A stretch of 64,000 nucleotides of DNA from Exobacillus caeni (GTDB lineage: Bacteria; Bacillota; Bacilli; Bacillales; Guptibacillaceae): positions 1 to 64,000 of the forward strand of contig NZ_SWLG01000009.1 of assembly GCF_005747095.1 (NCBI RefSeq), given 5' to 3'. A program made the position numbers and the translations under genes. The notes beneath the pieces were generated by a model, which saw nothing but the letters and a program-made list of their open reading frames with translations, made no database searches and was not told where the DNA came from. Below are positions 16,344 through 24,547 of this stretch, in pieces. The stretch's first letter is position 1, and the number at the start of each line of letters is the position of its first letter.

Positions 16344-17795
16344 ATGTCTGTACCAAAGAGTGTTAATCACAGCATTATATTACGTTTAGAAATCGATAAA
16401 GAAATAGCTTCATTTGGACAAATCGCCACCGTTATCGGCGGGCTTAATGGAGATATAGTCGCGATCGACGTCATCAATGTTGGAAGAGAGAGAACGATAC
16501 GTGATATAACGGTTACAGTCTCAGGCCAGGAACATAGTGATTTGATCGTCCAGGAAGTAAAGAAAATGTCCGGGGTAAAAGTGATTCACGTGTCAGACCG
16601 AACGTTCCTCGTGCATCTAGGCGGAAAAATAGAAACAAAGCTAAAGCTGCCGATTAAAAACAGGGATGACCTATCAAGGGTATATACTCCTGGAGTGGCC
16701 CGGATCAGCTCTGCGATCCATGAAGATGAATCACTTGCATATTCTCTCACGATCAAAAGGAATACGGTTGCTGTCGTATCGGATGGGTCTGCAGTGTTGG
16801 GGCTTGGCAACATCGGGCCAAAAGCAGCGATGCCAGTGATGGAAGGAAAGGCGATGCTGTTCAAGCAGCTTTCAAACGTCGATGCTTTTCCGATATGCCT
16901 TGAGACGCAGGACACTGATGAAATAGTGCAAACGATTAAAGCGATGGCGCCCACTTTTGGTGGGATCAACTTAGAAGACATTTCATCTCCCCGCTGCTTT
17001 GAAATTGAGCAGCGTTTAACCGAGGAGCTGGACATCCCTGTTTTTCATGATGACCAGCATGGAACAGCAGTTGTTATTTTAGCGGGACTGTTAAACGCGC
17101 TGAAATATGTCGGTAAAAACTTACGGGACTGTAAGATAGTAGTATGCGGAATAGGTGCGGCAGGAATTGCGTGCACCAAAATGCTGTTAAATGCAGGAGC
17201 GAAAAATGTCATCGGAGTAGACAGGGATGGTGCCCTGGTCCGGAGCGTTAAATATGAAAGTTCAGCATGGGAGTGGTATGCTGATAATACGAATCCTGAC
17301 CAGGAAGCGGGACCGTTATCAGATGTGATCAAAGAGGCAGATGTCTTCATCGGAGTTTCTGGTCCCGGTGTTCTAAAACAGGAAGATGTTAAAAATATGG
17401 CAGAGGGATCGATCGTGTTTGCGATGGCAAACCCGACACCTGAAATTACTCCGGAAGAAGCAGAACCTTATGTGAGTGTTATGGCGACAGGGCGTTCAGA
17501 TTACCCTAACCAGATTAATAACGTTCTTTGTTTTCCGGGTATATTCAGGGGTGCTCTGGATTGCCGGGCTTCCAGGATTACAGAAGAGATGAAGCTTGCA
17601 GCAGCAAAAGCGATCGCCTCTTCGGTCACTGATGATGAATTGAACCCTGATTATATTATTCCGGGAGTATTCAATGAAAAGGTGGTCGAAAGGGTGCGTA
17701 AGGCAGTGATAGAAGCAGCTTACGAGTCTGGCGTTGCCCGTAAAGATCAACAACATACAAGAAAAATAAACACCGAAAGCCTTGAAATGGTTTAA
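16344..17795 (+). CDS. malic enzyme with N-terminal ACT domain
   Basis: 483 residues. An ACT-like regulatory domain occupies about 1-85, followed by the malic enzyme N domain with the catalytic Tyr in SRVYTPGVA, the Lys region VVSDGSAVLGLGNIGPKA, the metal-binding EDISSPRCFEIE and VFHDDQHGTAVV, and a Rossmann domain with GIGAAGIACTKML. It converts L-malate to pyruvate and CO2 with reduction of NAD(P). It sits directly behind the dicarboxylate transporter, so imported malate feeds straight into pyruvate. The ATG follows AAAGGACG. Cofactor preference is not certain; NAD is usual for ACT-containing forms. Confidence 0.9.
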   Translation: MSVPKSVNHSIILRLEIDKEIASFGQIATVIGGLNGDIVAIDVINVGRERTIRDITVTVSGQEHSDLIVQEVKKMSGVKVIHVSDRTFLVHLGGKIETKLKLPIKNRDDLSRVYTPGVARISSAIHEDESLAYSLTIKRNTVAVVSDGSAVLGLGNIGPKAAMPVMEGKAMLFKQLSNVDAFPICLETQDTDEIVQTIKAMAPTFGGINLEDISSPRCFEIEQRLTEELDIPVFHDDQHGTAVVILAGLLNALKYVGKNLRDCKIVVCGIGAAGIACTKMLLNAGAKNVIGVDRDGALVRSVKYESSAWEWYADNTNPDQEAGPLSDVIKEADVFIGVSGPGVLKQEDVKNMAEGSIVFAMANPTPEITPEEAEPYVSVMATGRSDYPNQINNVLCFPGIFRGALDCRASRITEEMKLAAAKAIASSVTDDELNPDYIIPGVFNEKVVERVRKAVIEAAYESGVARKDQQHTRKINTESLEMV

Positions 17796-17809
17796 TAGGT
17801 GATTACTAT

Positions 17810-17904
17810 GGCTGACTTAAATTGGTCTGATATTTTCTGTACAGCGAAACTTTAGGTTGCTGGCAGGTGAATATTGGCGCCTGCCTTTAAGTCAGCCCGA
17901 TTTT
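17810..17904 (+). terminator. long hairpin with GGCTGACT ends between malic enzyme and MFS genes
   Basis: GGCTGACTTAAA (17810-17821) pairs with TTTAAGTCAGCC (17886-17897), then CGATTTTTT follows, so it works as a terminator. A smaller GGCAGG/CCTGCC hairpin lies inside. The same terminal sequence closes hairpins at 38881-38998 and 61705-61824. Confidence 0.65.
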
Positions 17905-17930
17905 TTCGAGAGGACAGGGGAGAAGTCAAC

Positions 17931-19139
17931 GTGATAGAAGCACGCACAAAAACATTTTGGAAAACAACCATTGCACTTAGCATCGGTTCTCTGCTTATAT
18001 TTGCCAACGTCTATTTTACTCAGCCAATCCTGCCTGTACTCACAAAGGAATTCCATATATCTCCGTTAATGTCGAGTATGTCAGTTTCATTGGTTATTCT
18101 TGCACTCGGGATATCGTTATTCTTTTATGGCCCTTTATCTGACAGTGTCGGGCGGAGGGGAATCATGATCGTGACGATGGCCCTTGCAACCGTTGCAACA
18201 TTTTTAGCTGCCTTCGCTCCAAACTATGAAACGTTGATTGTTATCCGGATCATTCAGGGAATATGTCTTGCGGGATTGCCGTCCCTTGCAGTCGCTTATA
18301 TCGGGGAAGAATATGCTCCGACAGCACTTGCGGTGGCAATCGGCATTTATATTAGCGGAAACACGATCGGCGGTATGTTTGGCCGTATGCTGAGCGGCAT
18401 TTTGACAGATTTATATAACTGGCGTTTAGCCTTTATCGTTATGGGCTGTATCAGTCTTGTTCTTTTTGTTCTTTTTATTTTACTGCTGCGGCCATCCGAG
18501 CACTTCACACCAAAAACTTTCAACTGGAAGAAGGCGCTGAATGATTATAAAGGGCATCTTTTAAATCCAGAGCTAAGATTAGCGTATCTTGTAGGGGGTT
18601 TACACTTCTTCATTTTTGTTGGCCATTTTAATTATGTTACTTATCTATTAAGCAATGAACCGTATAATTTGCCGACAAGCTTGATCGGTGTATTATTCCT
18701 GACCTACATAGCAGGCACGATTAGCTCTCCTATCGCAGGAAAGCTATCTAACCGGCTTGCCCAATCAACCTGTATCAAAATCGGTATCTCCGTCATGGTA
18801 GCAGGTTTCTTAGTGACATTGATTCCAAGTGTGTTTGCTATTATTGCCGGTCTGCTATTAAACTGTTTCGGATTCTTCTTTTCCCATTCGATCGCAAGTT
18901 CTTGGGTGAGCGGCAGGGCAGAGTACTCAAAGGCAAGTGCATCAGGATTGTATTTGATCTCTTACTATATCGGCGGCAGCCTTGGCCCGTTTTATCTTGA
19001 TCCGTTCTGGAATCTATGGTCATGGGATGGCGTAGTGATCGGCTGCTTGCTGGTGCTTGGTGCCACCACTTATTTAGCATTTGAAATGAAAAAGCTTGAG
19101 CATACATCTGAAAGCACATTATTAAATAAGTCTTACTAG
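17931..19139 (+). CDS. MFS transporter, YnfM-like
   Basis: About 402 residues with twelve predicted membrane helices. The loop motif FYGPLSDSVGRRGIMI after helix 2 is the MFS signature A. The start is taken as GTG 17931 with AGGGGAG upstream; the frame stays open another 19 codons upstream inside the hairpin, but without a ribosome site. It is 10 bases upstream of the D-malate dehydrogenase gene, so the two are one unit. Context suggests a role in organic-acid transport or efflux, but the family is broad. Confidence 0.8.
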   Translation: MIEARTKTFWKTTIALSIGSLLIFANVYFTQPILPVLTKEFHISPLMSSMSVSLVILALGISLFFYGPLSDSVGRRGIMIVTMALATVATFLAAFAPNYETLIVIRIIQGICLAGLPSLAVAYIGEEYAPTALAVAIGIYISGNTIGGMFGRMLSGILTDLYNWRLAFIVMGCISLVLFVLFILLLRPSEHFTPKTFNWKKALNDYKGHLLNPELRLAYLVGGLHFFIFVGHFNYVTYLLSNEPYNLPTSLIGVLFLTYIAGTISSPIAGKLSNRLAQSTCIKIGISVMVAGFLVTLIPSVFAIIAGLLLNCFGFFFSHSIASSWVSGRAEYSKASASGLYLISYYIGGSLGPFYLDPFWNLWSWDGVVIGCLLVLGATTYLAFEMKKLEHTSESTLLNKSY

Positions 19140-19149
19140 GAGGATAACG

Positions 19150-20208
19150 ATGAAAAAGATGAATATAGGAGTCATTCCAGGAGATGGTGTCGGAAAAGAA
19201 GTGATGCCGGAAGCGGTAAAGGTCTTAGATGCCATTGCAGAAGTTCATGGCGGTCTTTCCTTTGAGTATAAGTCGTATCCTTACAGCTGTGAATACTATC
19301 TGGAACATGGGAAAATGATGGCAGACGACGGGCTTGAACAATTAAAGAACCACGATGCTGTCTTTCTGGGAGCGGTTGGAAATCCCCAATTAGTTCCTGA
19401 CCACATTTCGCTCTGGGGTTTATTGATCGCGATAAGAAGAGAGTTTGAACAGGTGATCAATGTCCGCCCCGCCAAGCAATTAAGAGGTATTCAATCACCG
19501 CTCGCCAATCCGAAGGGCTTTGATTTTGTAGTGGTACGGGAAAACAGTGAAGGGGAGTATAGTGAAGTCGGCGGAAGGATCCATCGGGGAGCTGATGAAG
19601 TAGCGATCCAAAACGCTGTTTTTACCAGAAAAGGAACAGAACGTGCGATGCGTTTTGCGTTTGATCTTGCAAAAGAACGAAACAGCCATGTGACAAGTGC
19701 AACAAAGTCAAACGGCATCGTCCATTCGATGCCATTCTGGGATGAAGTATTTCGTTCTGTTGGAGAGGATTATCAGGATGTAGATACCGTTTCGAATCAC
19801 ATCGACGCTCTTGCTGCCTTTTTAATTACCAGGCCCGAAGCGTTTGATGTTATTGTAGCGAGCAACCTTTTTGGTGACATTCTAACAGATGTAGGAGCGG
19901 CGATCATGGGTAGTATCGGAGTCGCGCCTGCTGCGAACATAAATCTGAACGGAAAATTCCCTTCGATGTTTGAGCCCGTACACGGTTCAGCTCCCGATAT
20001 CGTCGGAAAAGGGATCGCCAATCCTGTCGGCCAGATTTGGACTGGAAAAATGATGCTTGATCATCTGGGAGAACAGGAACTGGGCCAGAAACTTCTAGAT
20101 GTGATAGAAGAGGTGCTGGAAGCAGGGTATAAAACACCTGACATCGGTGGAAACGCTACTACAAAAGAGGTAACAGAAGAAATTGCCCAAAGATTGAAAG
20201 CTCTTTAA
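19150..20208 (+). CDS. ycsA: D-malate / tartrate dehydrogenase (decarboxylating)
   Basis: 352 residues of the isocitrate/isopropylmalate dehydrogenase family. The N-terminus GVIPGDGVGKEVMPEAVKVLD, the RENSEGEYSEVGGRI segment, the SNLFGDILTDVGAAIMGS segment with metal-binding Asp residues, and FEPVHGSAPDIVGKGIANP are all present and match the tartrate/D-malate branch (B. subtilis YcsA). It oxidatively decarboxylates D-malate to pyruvate, with possible activity on tartrate. AGGAGGATAACG precedes the ATG. Together with the L-malate enzyme it lets the island use both malate isomers. Confidence 0.87.
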   Translation: MKKMNIGVIPGDGVGKEVMPEAVKVLDAIAEVHGGLSFEYKSYPYSCEYYLEHGKMMADDGLEQLKNHDAVFLGAVGNPQLVPDHISLWGLLIAIRREFEQVINVRPAKQLRGIQSPLANPKGFDFVVVRENSEGEYSEVGGRIHRGADEVAIQNAVFTRKGTERAMRFAFDLAKERNSHVTSATKSNGIVHSMPFWDEVFRSVGEDYQDVDTVSNHIDALAAFLITRPEAFDVIVASNLFGDILTDVGAAIMGSIGVAPAANINLNGKFPSMFEPVHGSAPDIVGKGIANPVGQIWTGKMMLDHLGEQELGQKLLDVIEEVLEAGYKTPDIGGNATTKEVTEEIAQRLKAL

Positions 20209-20233
20209 GAAGTGGAATTCTGGAGCTAGCTAA

Positions 20234-21154
20234 ATGGAATTTTTCTATATTTTTATAAACATTATTGTTCCGGTATTTATTTTGATCGGAATCGGAGCAT
20301 GGCTCCACAGGGTATTTATGCTTGACCTCTATACACTTGCGAAAGTGAACGTTTATTTTCTTATTCCTGGATTCGTGTTTACCTATTTGTATAAAACGGA
20401 ATTTTCTCTGCAGTTATTTTCACAGGTTCTACTATTCTTCCTGATATTGATCGTGGTTTTGTACTTTGTCGTGCAACTGATCAGCAAGATGTTCCATTTT
20501 AACAAAGGAGTAAGAGTAGTTTTCACGAACAGTGTCCTTTTATTTAACGCTGGTAACTATGGGGTTCCGGTGAACGATCTTGTCTTCAAGCATGACCCGT
20601 TCGCATTATCGATCCAGGTAATCGTGATGACATTGCAGAACATACTAGCTTATTCTTTTGGGATCTTTTCTTTTAAAGCGGTAGAAGAAGGGCGTTTGAA
20701 TGCTTTGATGGGGCTTTTTAAAATGCCTGTTATATACGCCATGGCGATCGGGATATTGCTTAATCTATTAAATGTGGATTTGCCAGGATTTATAACGACT
20801 TCAGGTGAGTATATCGCAAATGCAATGATAGGGATCGCATTGGTAACATTGGGTGCTCAGGTCGCCCAGTTGAAGTTTAAGCGCGGTATTTCCTCATTGT
20901 ACATCAGCCTGTTTGTTAGGCTGTTACTCGGTCCGATTCTGGCATTGAGCATTATCTATTTGTTTGGTTTTAAGGGAGTGTTAGCTCAAGCCCTATTCAT
21001 TGCTTCTGGAATGCCAAGCGCTGTTAACAGTACGATCATCGCACAGGAATACAAAACCGAAGTTGACCTTGCCGCGCAGATCGTATTGCTGTCCACCATT
21101 CTAAGCATGGTTTCCGTAACGGCTGTTATATACTTTTCAAAGGTTTTGTTCTGA
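20234..21154 (+). CDS. AEC-family transporter (auxin efflux carrier type), probable malate or organic-acid permease
   Basis: 306 residues with about ten hydrophobic segments and the AEC split in two five-helix halves. The N-terminal half shows NAGNYGVPVND, and the C-terminal half shows IASGMPSAVNSTIIAQEY, both conserved in AEC permeases such as bacterial malate carriers. Its place 25 bases behind D-malate dehydrogenase suggests transport of the same acids. GGAG precedes the ATG. A strong hairpin terminator follows at 21179. Confidence 0.85.
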   Translation: MEFFYIFINIIVPVFILIGIGAWLHRVFMLDLYTLAKVNVYFLIPGFVFTYLYKTEFSLQLFSQVLLFFLILIVVLYFVVQLISKMFHFNKGVRVVFTNSVLLFNAGNYGVPVNDLVFKHDPFALSIQVIVMTLQNILAYSFGIFSFKAVEEGRLNALMGLFKMPVIYAMAIGILLNLLNVDLPGFITTSGEYIANAMIGIALVTLGAQVAQLKFKRGISSLYISLFVRLLLGPILALSIIYLFGFKGVLAQALFIASGMPSAVNSTIIAQEYKTEVDLAAQIVLLSTILSMVSVTAVIYFSKVLF

Positions 21155-21178
21155 TAATAAAAACGAGGATGAATCATA

Positions 21179-21261
21179 AGTGTCTGACTCCCTCCGAAAA
21201 TCTAGATAAACTTTGCCACGGGTTTATCTAGATAACGTATTGGAGGGTTCTGACACTTTTT
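21179..21261. terminator. long hairpin terminator with AGTGTC ends
   Basis: AGTGTC..CCCTCC pairs with GGAGGG..GACACT, and an inner TCTAGATAAAC / GTTTATCTAGA stem of 11 bases closes the loop. Seven T residues follow. A related but diverged AGTGTCaGGC...GCCaGACACT hairpin is nested in 61705-61824. It lies between convergent genes. Confidence 0.8.
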
Positions 21262-21277
21262 TTGAGTAAATCCTCTA

Positions 21278-22198
21278 CTACAAGATCGGTTCAAAATGCT
21301 TGTTTTCTAACCCTGCAGTGCAATCCTTCCCGGTATCATAGGAAAGGTTGCCGATTTTTTCTTTAAGTGTTTCTCGTGTTTCCGTATCGTTGGTTTTCCA
21401 ATATTGCAAAACCAGCTCAAGGATTTCAATGCCCTCATCCTCAGCATTTTCCATTAGTTCATAGAAGGATGCGTTATTTTCTTCTTTTTCTACCGCTGGA
21501 TGAAGCCAGGTGTTCTTTTCCTCGTTTAGATAATCCTTCTCTTCAAAGTTCTTTTGATAAGAAAACGGTGAGATCAGGTTTCCTAGTATCCGGTTTTTCC
21601 AGCCGGAAGGGTCGTATAACACCTTCAACGCTTTGACCATGTGTTGATAGGAAACTTGCACGTAATTGGCAGGCATACGGGAATGGGCACCGGGAAATAA
21701 CCGATCTACTAAACTTGTAAGCATCTGTTCAATCTGATGATCCAGTTTCTTCCCAACAAAAATCTGCTCATAGACAGGCGTTTTCCATGTCTCAATATTT
21801 CGCAGCTTTTTCATTAATAACGTATCGATAATAATCTCTAGCTTTTGATGCCTGTTTCCTTCGTTTCCTGAACGGTAAATAATATATGGATGGGTGTTAC
21901 GGTCCAGAATATGGTGTGTTATGAATCCGAGGGTGTATGCAGTCAGTTTTGTATCATGCTGGTGTTCTTTTCCATACTCAATCATTTCCATCAAAAACTG
22001 TCCGCAACGCGTGTAATGGATCTTTTCTCCGATCTCTTGTACAGGTGTCGATTTCCACGGCCAGAAGTTATGGTAAAAGAAAGGGTCAGGACCCTGGGTG
22101 CCGAGTCGAAAGTAAGCTTCAAGCCCAGCGGCAGGATCATATCCAGCTTTCTTTGCAATTTTTTCTCCAAACAAAATGTGTGTCCAGACGTTTGGCAA
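21278..22198 (-). CDS. zinc-dependent phospholipase C-like protein
   Basis: About 307 residues. The start MPNVWTHILFGEKIAKKAG and the GTQGPDPFFYHNFWPW motif are typical of the bacterial zinc-dependent phospholipase C-like family; HHILDRNTHPYIIYRSG supplies likely metal-binding His and Asp residues. It has no signal peptide, so action outside the cell is uncertain. I chose the TTG at 22198 with GGGAGTGG five bases upstream; an earlier TTG five codons upstream overlaps that site. The substrate is unknown. Confidence 0.78.
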   Translation of the reverse strand: MPNVWTHILFGEKIAKKAGYDPAAGLEAYFRLGTQGPDPFFYHNFWPWKSTPVQEIGEKIHYTRCGQFLMEMIEYGKEHQHDTKLTAYTLGFITHHILDRNTHPYIIYRSGNEGNRHQKLEIIIDTLLMKKLRNIETWKTPVYEQIFVGKKLDHQIEQMLTSLVDRLFPGAHSRMPANYVQVSYQHMVKALKVLYDPSGWKNRILGNLISPFSYQKNFEEKDYLNEEKNTWLHPAVEKEENNASFYELMENAEDEGIEILELVLQYWKTNDTETRETLKEKIGNLSYDTGKDCTAGLENKHFEPIL

Positions 22199-22333
22199 GA
22201 CTACCACTCCCAAATTCCACTATTTTCTTCTATTATACAGCAAGGACTTGAGATTCTTGCCAGAAAAATTGGATTGCTTTTAGCAGATTGGAAGATTATA
22301 GTTAATTAAACGAATCTAAAGGGGTTGTGAATA

Positions 22334-22402
22334 TTGCGTACGATTATTGCAGTAGACGTTTTTGCACGTGTAACAAAAAACAACACGGAAGCGTCAAAAT
22401 AG
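22334..22402 (+). CDS. putative 22-residue leader peptide of a translational attenuator
   Basis: A TTG codon at 22334, nine bases after AAAGGGG, opens a 22-codon frame beginning LRTIIAVDVFARVTKNN and ending at TAG 22400-22402. It stops 53 bases before the TTG start of the GNAT gene. Its last codons overlap the first arm of a hairpin that competes with one masking the downstream ribosome site. The IAV-containing hydrophobic stretch recalls stalling leaders of erm genes, but this likeness is weak and only suggestive. A GTG frame starting at 22327 runs into the acetyltransferase in frame, but its start lies too close to the ribosome site. Confidence 0.45.
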   Translation: MRTIIAVDVFARVTKNNTEASK

Positions 22403-22448
22403 GGGATCGCCCTTGCTGCGCCCCTGCGTCCGTGAAACAAACAGGGGG
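22384..22448 (+). promoter_or_regulatory. competing hairpins that mask or free the acetyltransferase ribosome site
   Basis: CCCCTG (22421-22426) can pair perfectly with CAGGGG (22442-22447), which contains the ribosome binding site of the next gene. The same CCCC can instead pair with GGGG (22402-22405), supported by CACGGA (22384-22389) pairing with TCCGTG (22429-22434). The two folds exclude each other. This is the layout of translation attenuators. Confidence 0.55.
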
Positions 22449-22455
22449 AAGTAAA

Positions 22456-23010
22456 TTGATCAATACAAGAAAAATTTTAACAGGTTCAAAAATTAAATTA
22501 CGCGCTATTACAAAAGAGGACTATGAGCCGTTTGCAAGAATCGAGAATGTGATGGAAAGCCGACTGTTGATGAATGACGGCATACCGTTTCCACCAACGA
22601 TGGAAGAGCATGAATCGTTTCTAAACGGTATCAGCAGTGATAAAGATGATTACATGTTTGCGATTGAGACGCTTGAAAGCCAGGAATTTATCGGCACTAT
22701 TGCCGTCTACAAAGTTAACTGGAAGAACGGAACCTGCTATGTAGGGATCTCTATCGGTCCTGAACATCAGGGAAAAGGCTACGGAACGGATAGCATGAAC
22801 ACATTGCTGGACTTTATTTTTCAGTACATGAACGTAAATAAAGTGAAACTAGAGGTGTTCGCTTTCAACAAGCAGGCAATTCGTTCGTATGAAAAGTGTG
22901 GTTTTTCAGTTGAAGGTACGTTGAGGGAAGAGATTTTCCGTTATGGTAAATTCCATGATGTACTTGTGATGGGACTTTTGCGCAGGGATTATATAGAAAA
23001 CATAAACTAG
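22456..23010 (+). CDS. GNAT N-acetyltransferase (RimJ/RimL type)
   Basis: About 184 residues of the GNAT fold: LRAITKEDYEPF begins the domain, and the acetyl-CoA loop reads IGPEHQGKGYGTDSMNTLL near residue 106, followed by LEVFAFNKQAIRSYEKCGF. It transfers an acetyl group from acetyl-CoA to an amine; members modify ribosomal proteins, polyamines or antibiotics. The start is TTG 22456 with AGGGGG eight bases upstream. The structured leader before it suggests that translation is induced, perhaps by a ribosome-acting compound. A terminator follows. Confidence 0.82.
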   Translation: MINTRKILTGSKIKLRAITKEDYEPFARIENVMESRLLMNDGIPFPPTMEEHESFLNGISSDKDDYMFAIETLESQEFIGTIAVYKVNWKNGTCYVGISIGPEHQGKGYGTDSMNTLLDFIFQYMNVNKVKLEVFAFNKQAIRSYEKCGFSVEGTLREEIFRYGKFHDVLVMGLLRRDYIENIN

Positions 23011-23017
23011 ATGGAAG

Positions 23018-23050
23018 CTGGCTTCTCCTTACCGGGGGAGCCGGTTTTTT
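23018..23050 (+). terminator. terminator after the GNAT gene
   Basis: CTGGCTTCTCC pairs with GGGGGAGCCGG around TTAC, followed by seven T residues. Confidence 0.8.
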
Positions 23051-23228
23051 TCATATTTTCCTTCTCCTACTACCCGGGATGTGGTGTATAAAGCGATGGA
23101 GAAGTTAGAGCAGCTAAGCGGAGTTAGTGTGATTGACTGAGAGCCTTTCCTGGCACTGAGTTGTTCTGATGAATAGGAAAAAGAGATACATTATAGCGCA
23201 AATGGCAGATGATTAACACGGCTTTGAA

Positions 23229-23420
23229 TTTATAGGACATTGAATCCGCTATTTGCCTTTAAAACAGCAATTAGTGAGTTTTGAGGACATACGTTCCGCT
23301 ATTTCATCAAAACCGGATCAAAATGGGCGTTTTCACAGTAAATAGCGGCACCAGTGTCCTATAATTATTTAAAACATTACTTTTGGGCACAAATAACGGA
23401 ACTGATGTCCTCTAATAATA
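23229..23420 (+). repeat. four-module intergenic repeat, copy 2
   Basis: Module A is 23231-23255, B 23283-23304, B' 23339-23364 and C 23390-23412. TATAGGACA (A) is complementary to TGTCCTATA (B'), and GAGGACAT (B) to ATGTCCTC (C); the cores CCGCTATTT and AAATAGCGG are also complementary. The rest of the 598-base gap (23051-23228 and 23421-23608) shows no clear gene. Confidence 0.8.
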
Positions 23421-23608
23421 GAGACATCAGGAATATTAAAAGGGACGAACTTCAAAAAGGATTTGTAATCCTTTTGGGGCAGCCCCTCACAAATTTTAAT
23501 CCCTATTTTTCAAGAAAGTATTTCTCAATATCATTAAGCATCAGGTTTGCGGCTTTAATACCGCCAGCAGTGTTCCAGATTGCATCGCTAACTTTATGGG
23601 CGATTAAT

Positions 23609-24535
23609 CTAATGCTGTTGAACCGTCTTACCCTGGTTAACACGTGCTTTCTTTGACTGATGCCTGTGAAAGCGCAGAAAGATAAAAATTCCTGAAAGAA
23701 TAACAAAACCGCCGGCCATCTGCGAAGCATGGATCTTTTCGCCGAGTATGAAATAAGCCAGGATCGAGGCTCCGATCGGCTCTCCAAGAATGGACATCGA
23801 AATTACGGAAACACTGATCCATTTGACTACCCAGTTAAAAATAGAGTGTCCGAGAAGCGTTGGGAACAGGGCTAAAAGAACAAAAATAGTCCAATCTTTT
23901 GCAGGGTATCCGACAAGAGGAACCTGGATAATCAGATCGTAGATAACGAGTGTTGCGACTGCCATTCCGTATACGAGGAACGTATATGGAATAAGATCAA
24001 GCCGCTTTCGGACATTTTGCCCAAACAACAGGTAGCCGGTAACCATTGCACAGGCCAACAGGGCAAGAACATCTCCAATCAGAGCCATTCCGCTAACTTG
24101 GAAATCTCCCCAGCTGATCACAAAGCTTCCGATTATCGCAAGTATTCCACCGGTTATTGCGCCAAACGACAATTTTTCCTTAAAAAACAAGTATGTCCCG
24201 ATAAAAGCAAATAGAGGCTGTAAAGTTACAAGCACAACAGAGCTGGCAACGGAAGTATAGTTAAGCGATTCAAACCAGAGAATAAAGTGAAAAGCAAGAA
24301 AGACTCCGGCAAGCGTACAATACCAGAAGTCTTTTTTCCTGATTCGTTTTAACTGGCTTCGATAGTTTACTAACAGCCAGGGTGACATAAACAGGACGGC
24401 GAACAGCAGGCGGTATGTCGCGATAATCGATGCGGGTGCTGACGAGACTTTTACAAAGATAGCTGAAGTCGAAACAGAAAGCACTGCTATGAATATAGCG
24501 GCATAGGGATTGATGATCGGTTTATCTTGTTGCAT
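23609..24535 (-). CDS. EamA-family (DMT) transporter
   Basis: 308 residues with about ten hydrophobic segments in two EamA repeats. The second repeat reads ISVSVISMSILGEPIGASILAYFILGE, a hallmark of drug/metabolite transporters in this family. The C-terminus is short and basic. The substrate is unknown; EamA proteins export amino acids, metabolites or drugs. The ATG follows AAGGAATGAG on the minus strand. The gene lies 12 bases downstream of the amidase gene stop, so the two are probably co-transcribed. Confidence 0.85.
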   Translation of the reverse strand: MQQDKPIINPYAAIFIAVLSVSTSAIFVKVSSAPASIIATYRLLFAVLFMSPWLLVNYRSQLKRIRKKDFWYCTLAGVFLAFHFILWFESLNYTSVASSVVLVTLQPLFAFIGTYLFFKEKLSFGAITGGILAIIGSFVISWGDFQVSGMALIGDVLALLACAMVTGYLLFGQNVRKRLDLIPYTFLVYGMAVATLVIYDLIIQVPLVGYPAKDWTIFVLLALFPTLLGHSIFNWVVKWISVSVISMSILGEPIGASILAYFILGEKIHASQMAGGFVILSGIFIFLRFHRHQSKKARVNQGKTVQQH

Positions 24536-24547
24536 ATTCTCATTCCT

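Noticed and set aside
16586-17035. 149-codon minus-strand frame opposite the malic enzyme gene
   Set aside because: Shadow frame; the plus strand carries all catalytic motifs of malic enzyme.
22327-22455. N-terminal extension of the GNAT protein to a GTG at 22327
   Set aside because: The GTG is two bases from AGGGG, the added 43 residues are Cys-rich and unlike the family, and the conserved domain starts after the TTG at 22456, which has a well-placed ribosome site.
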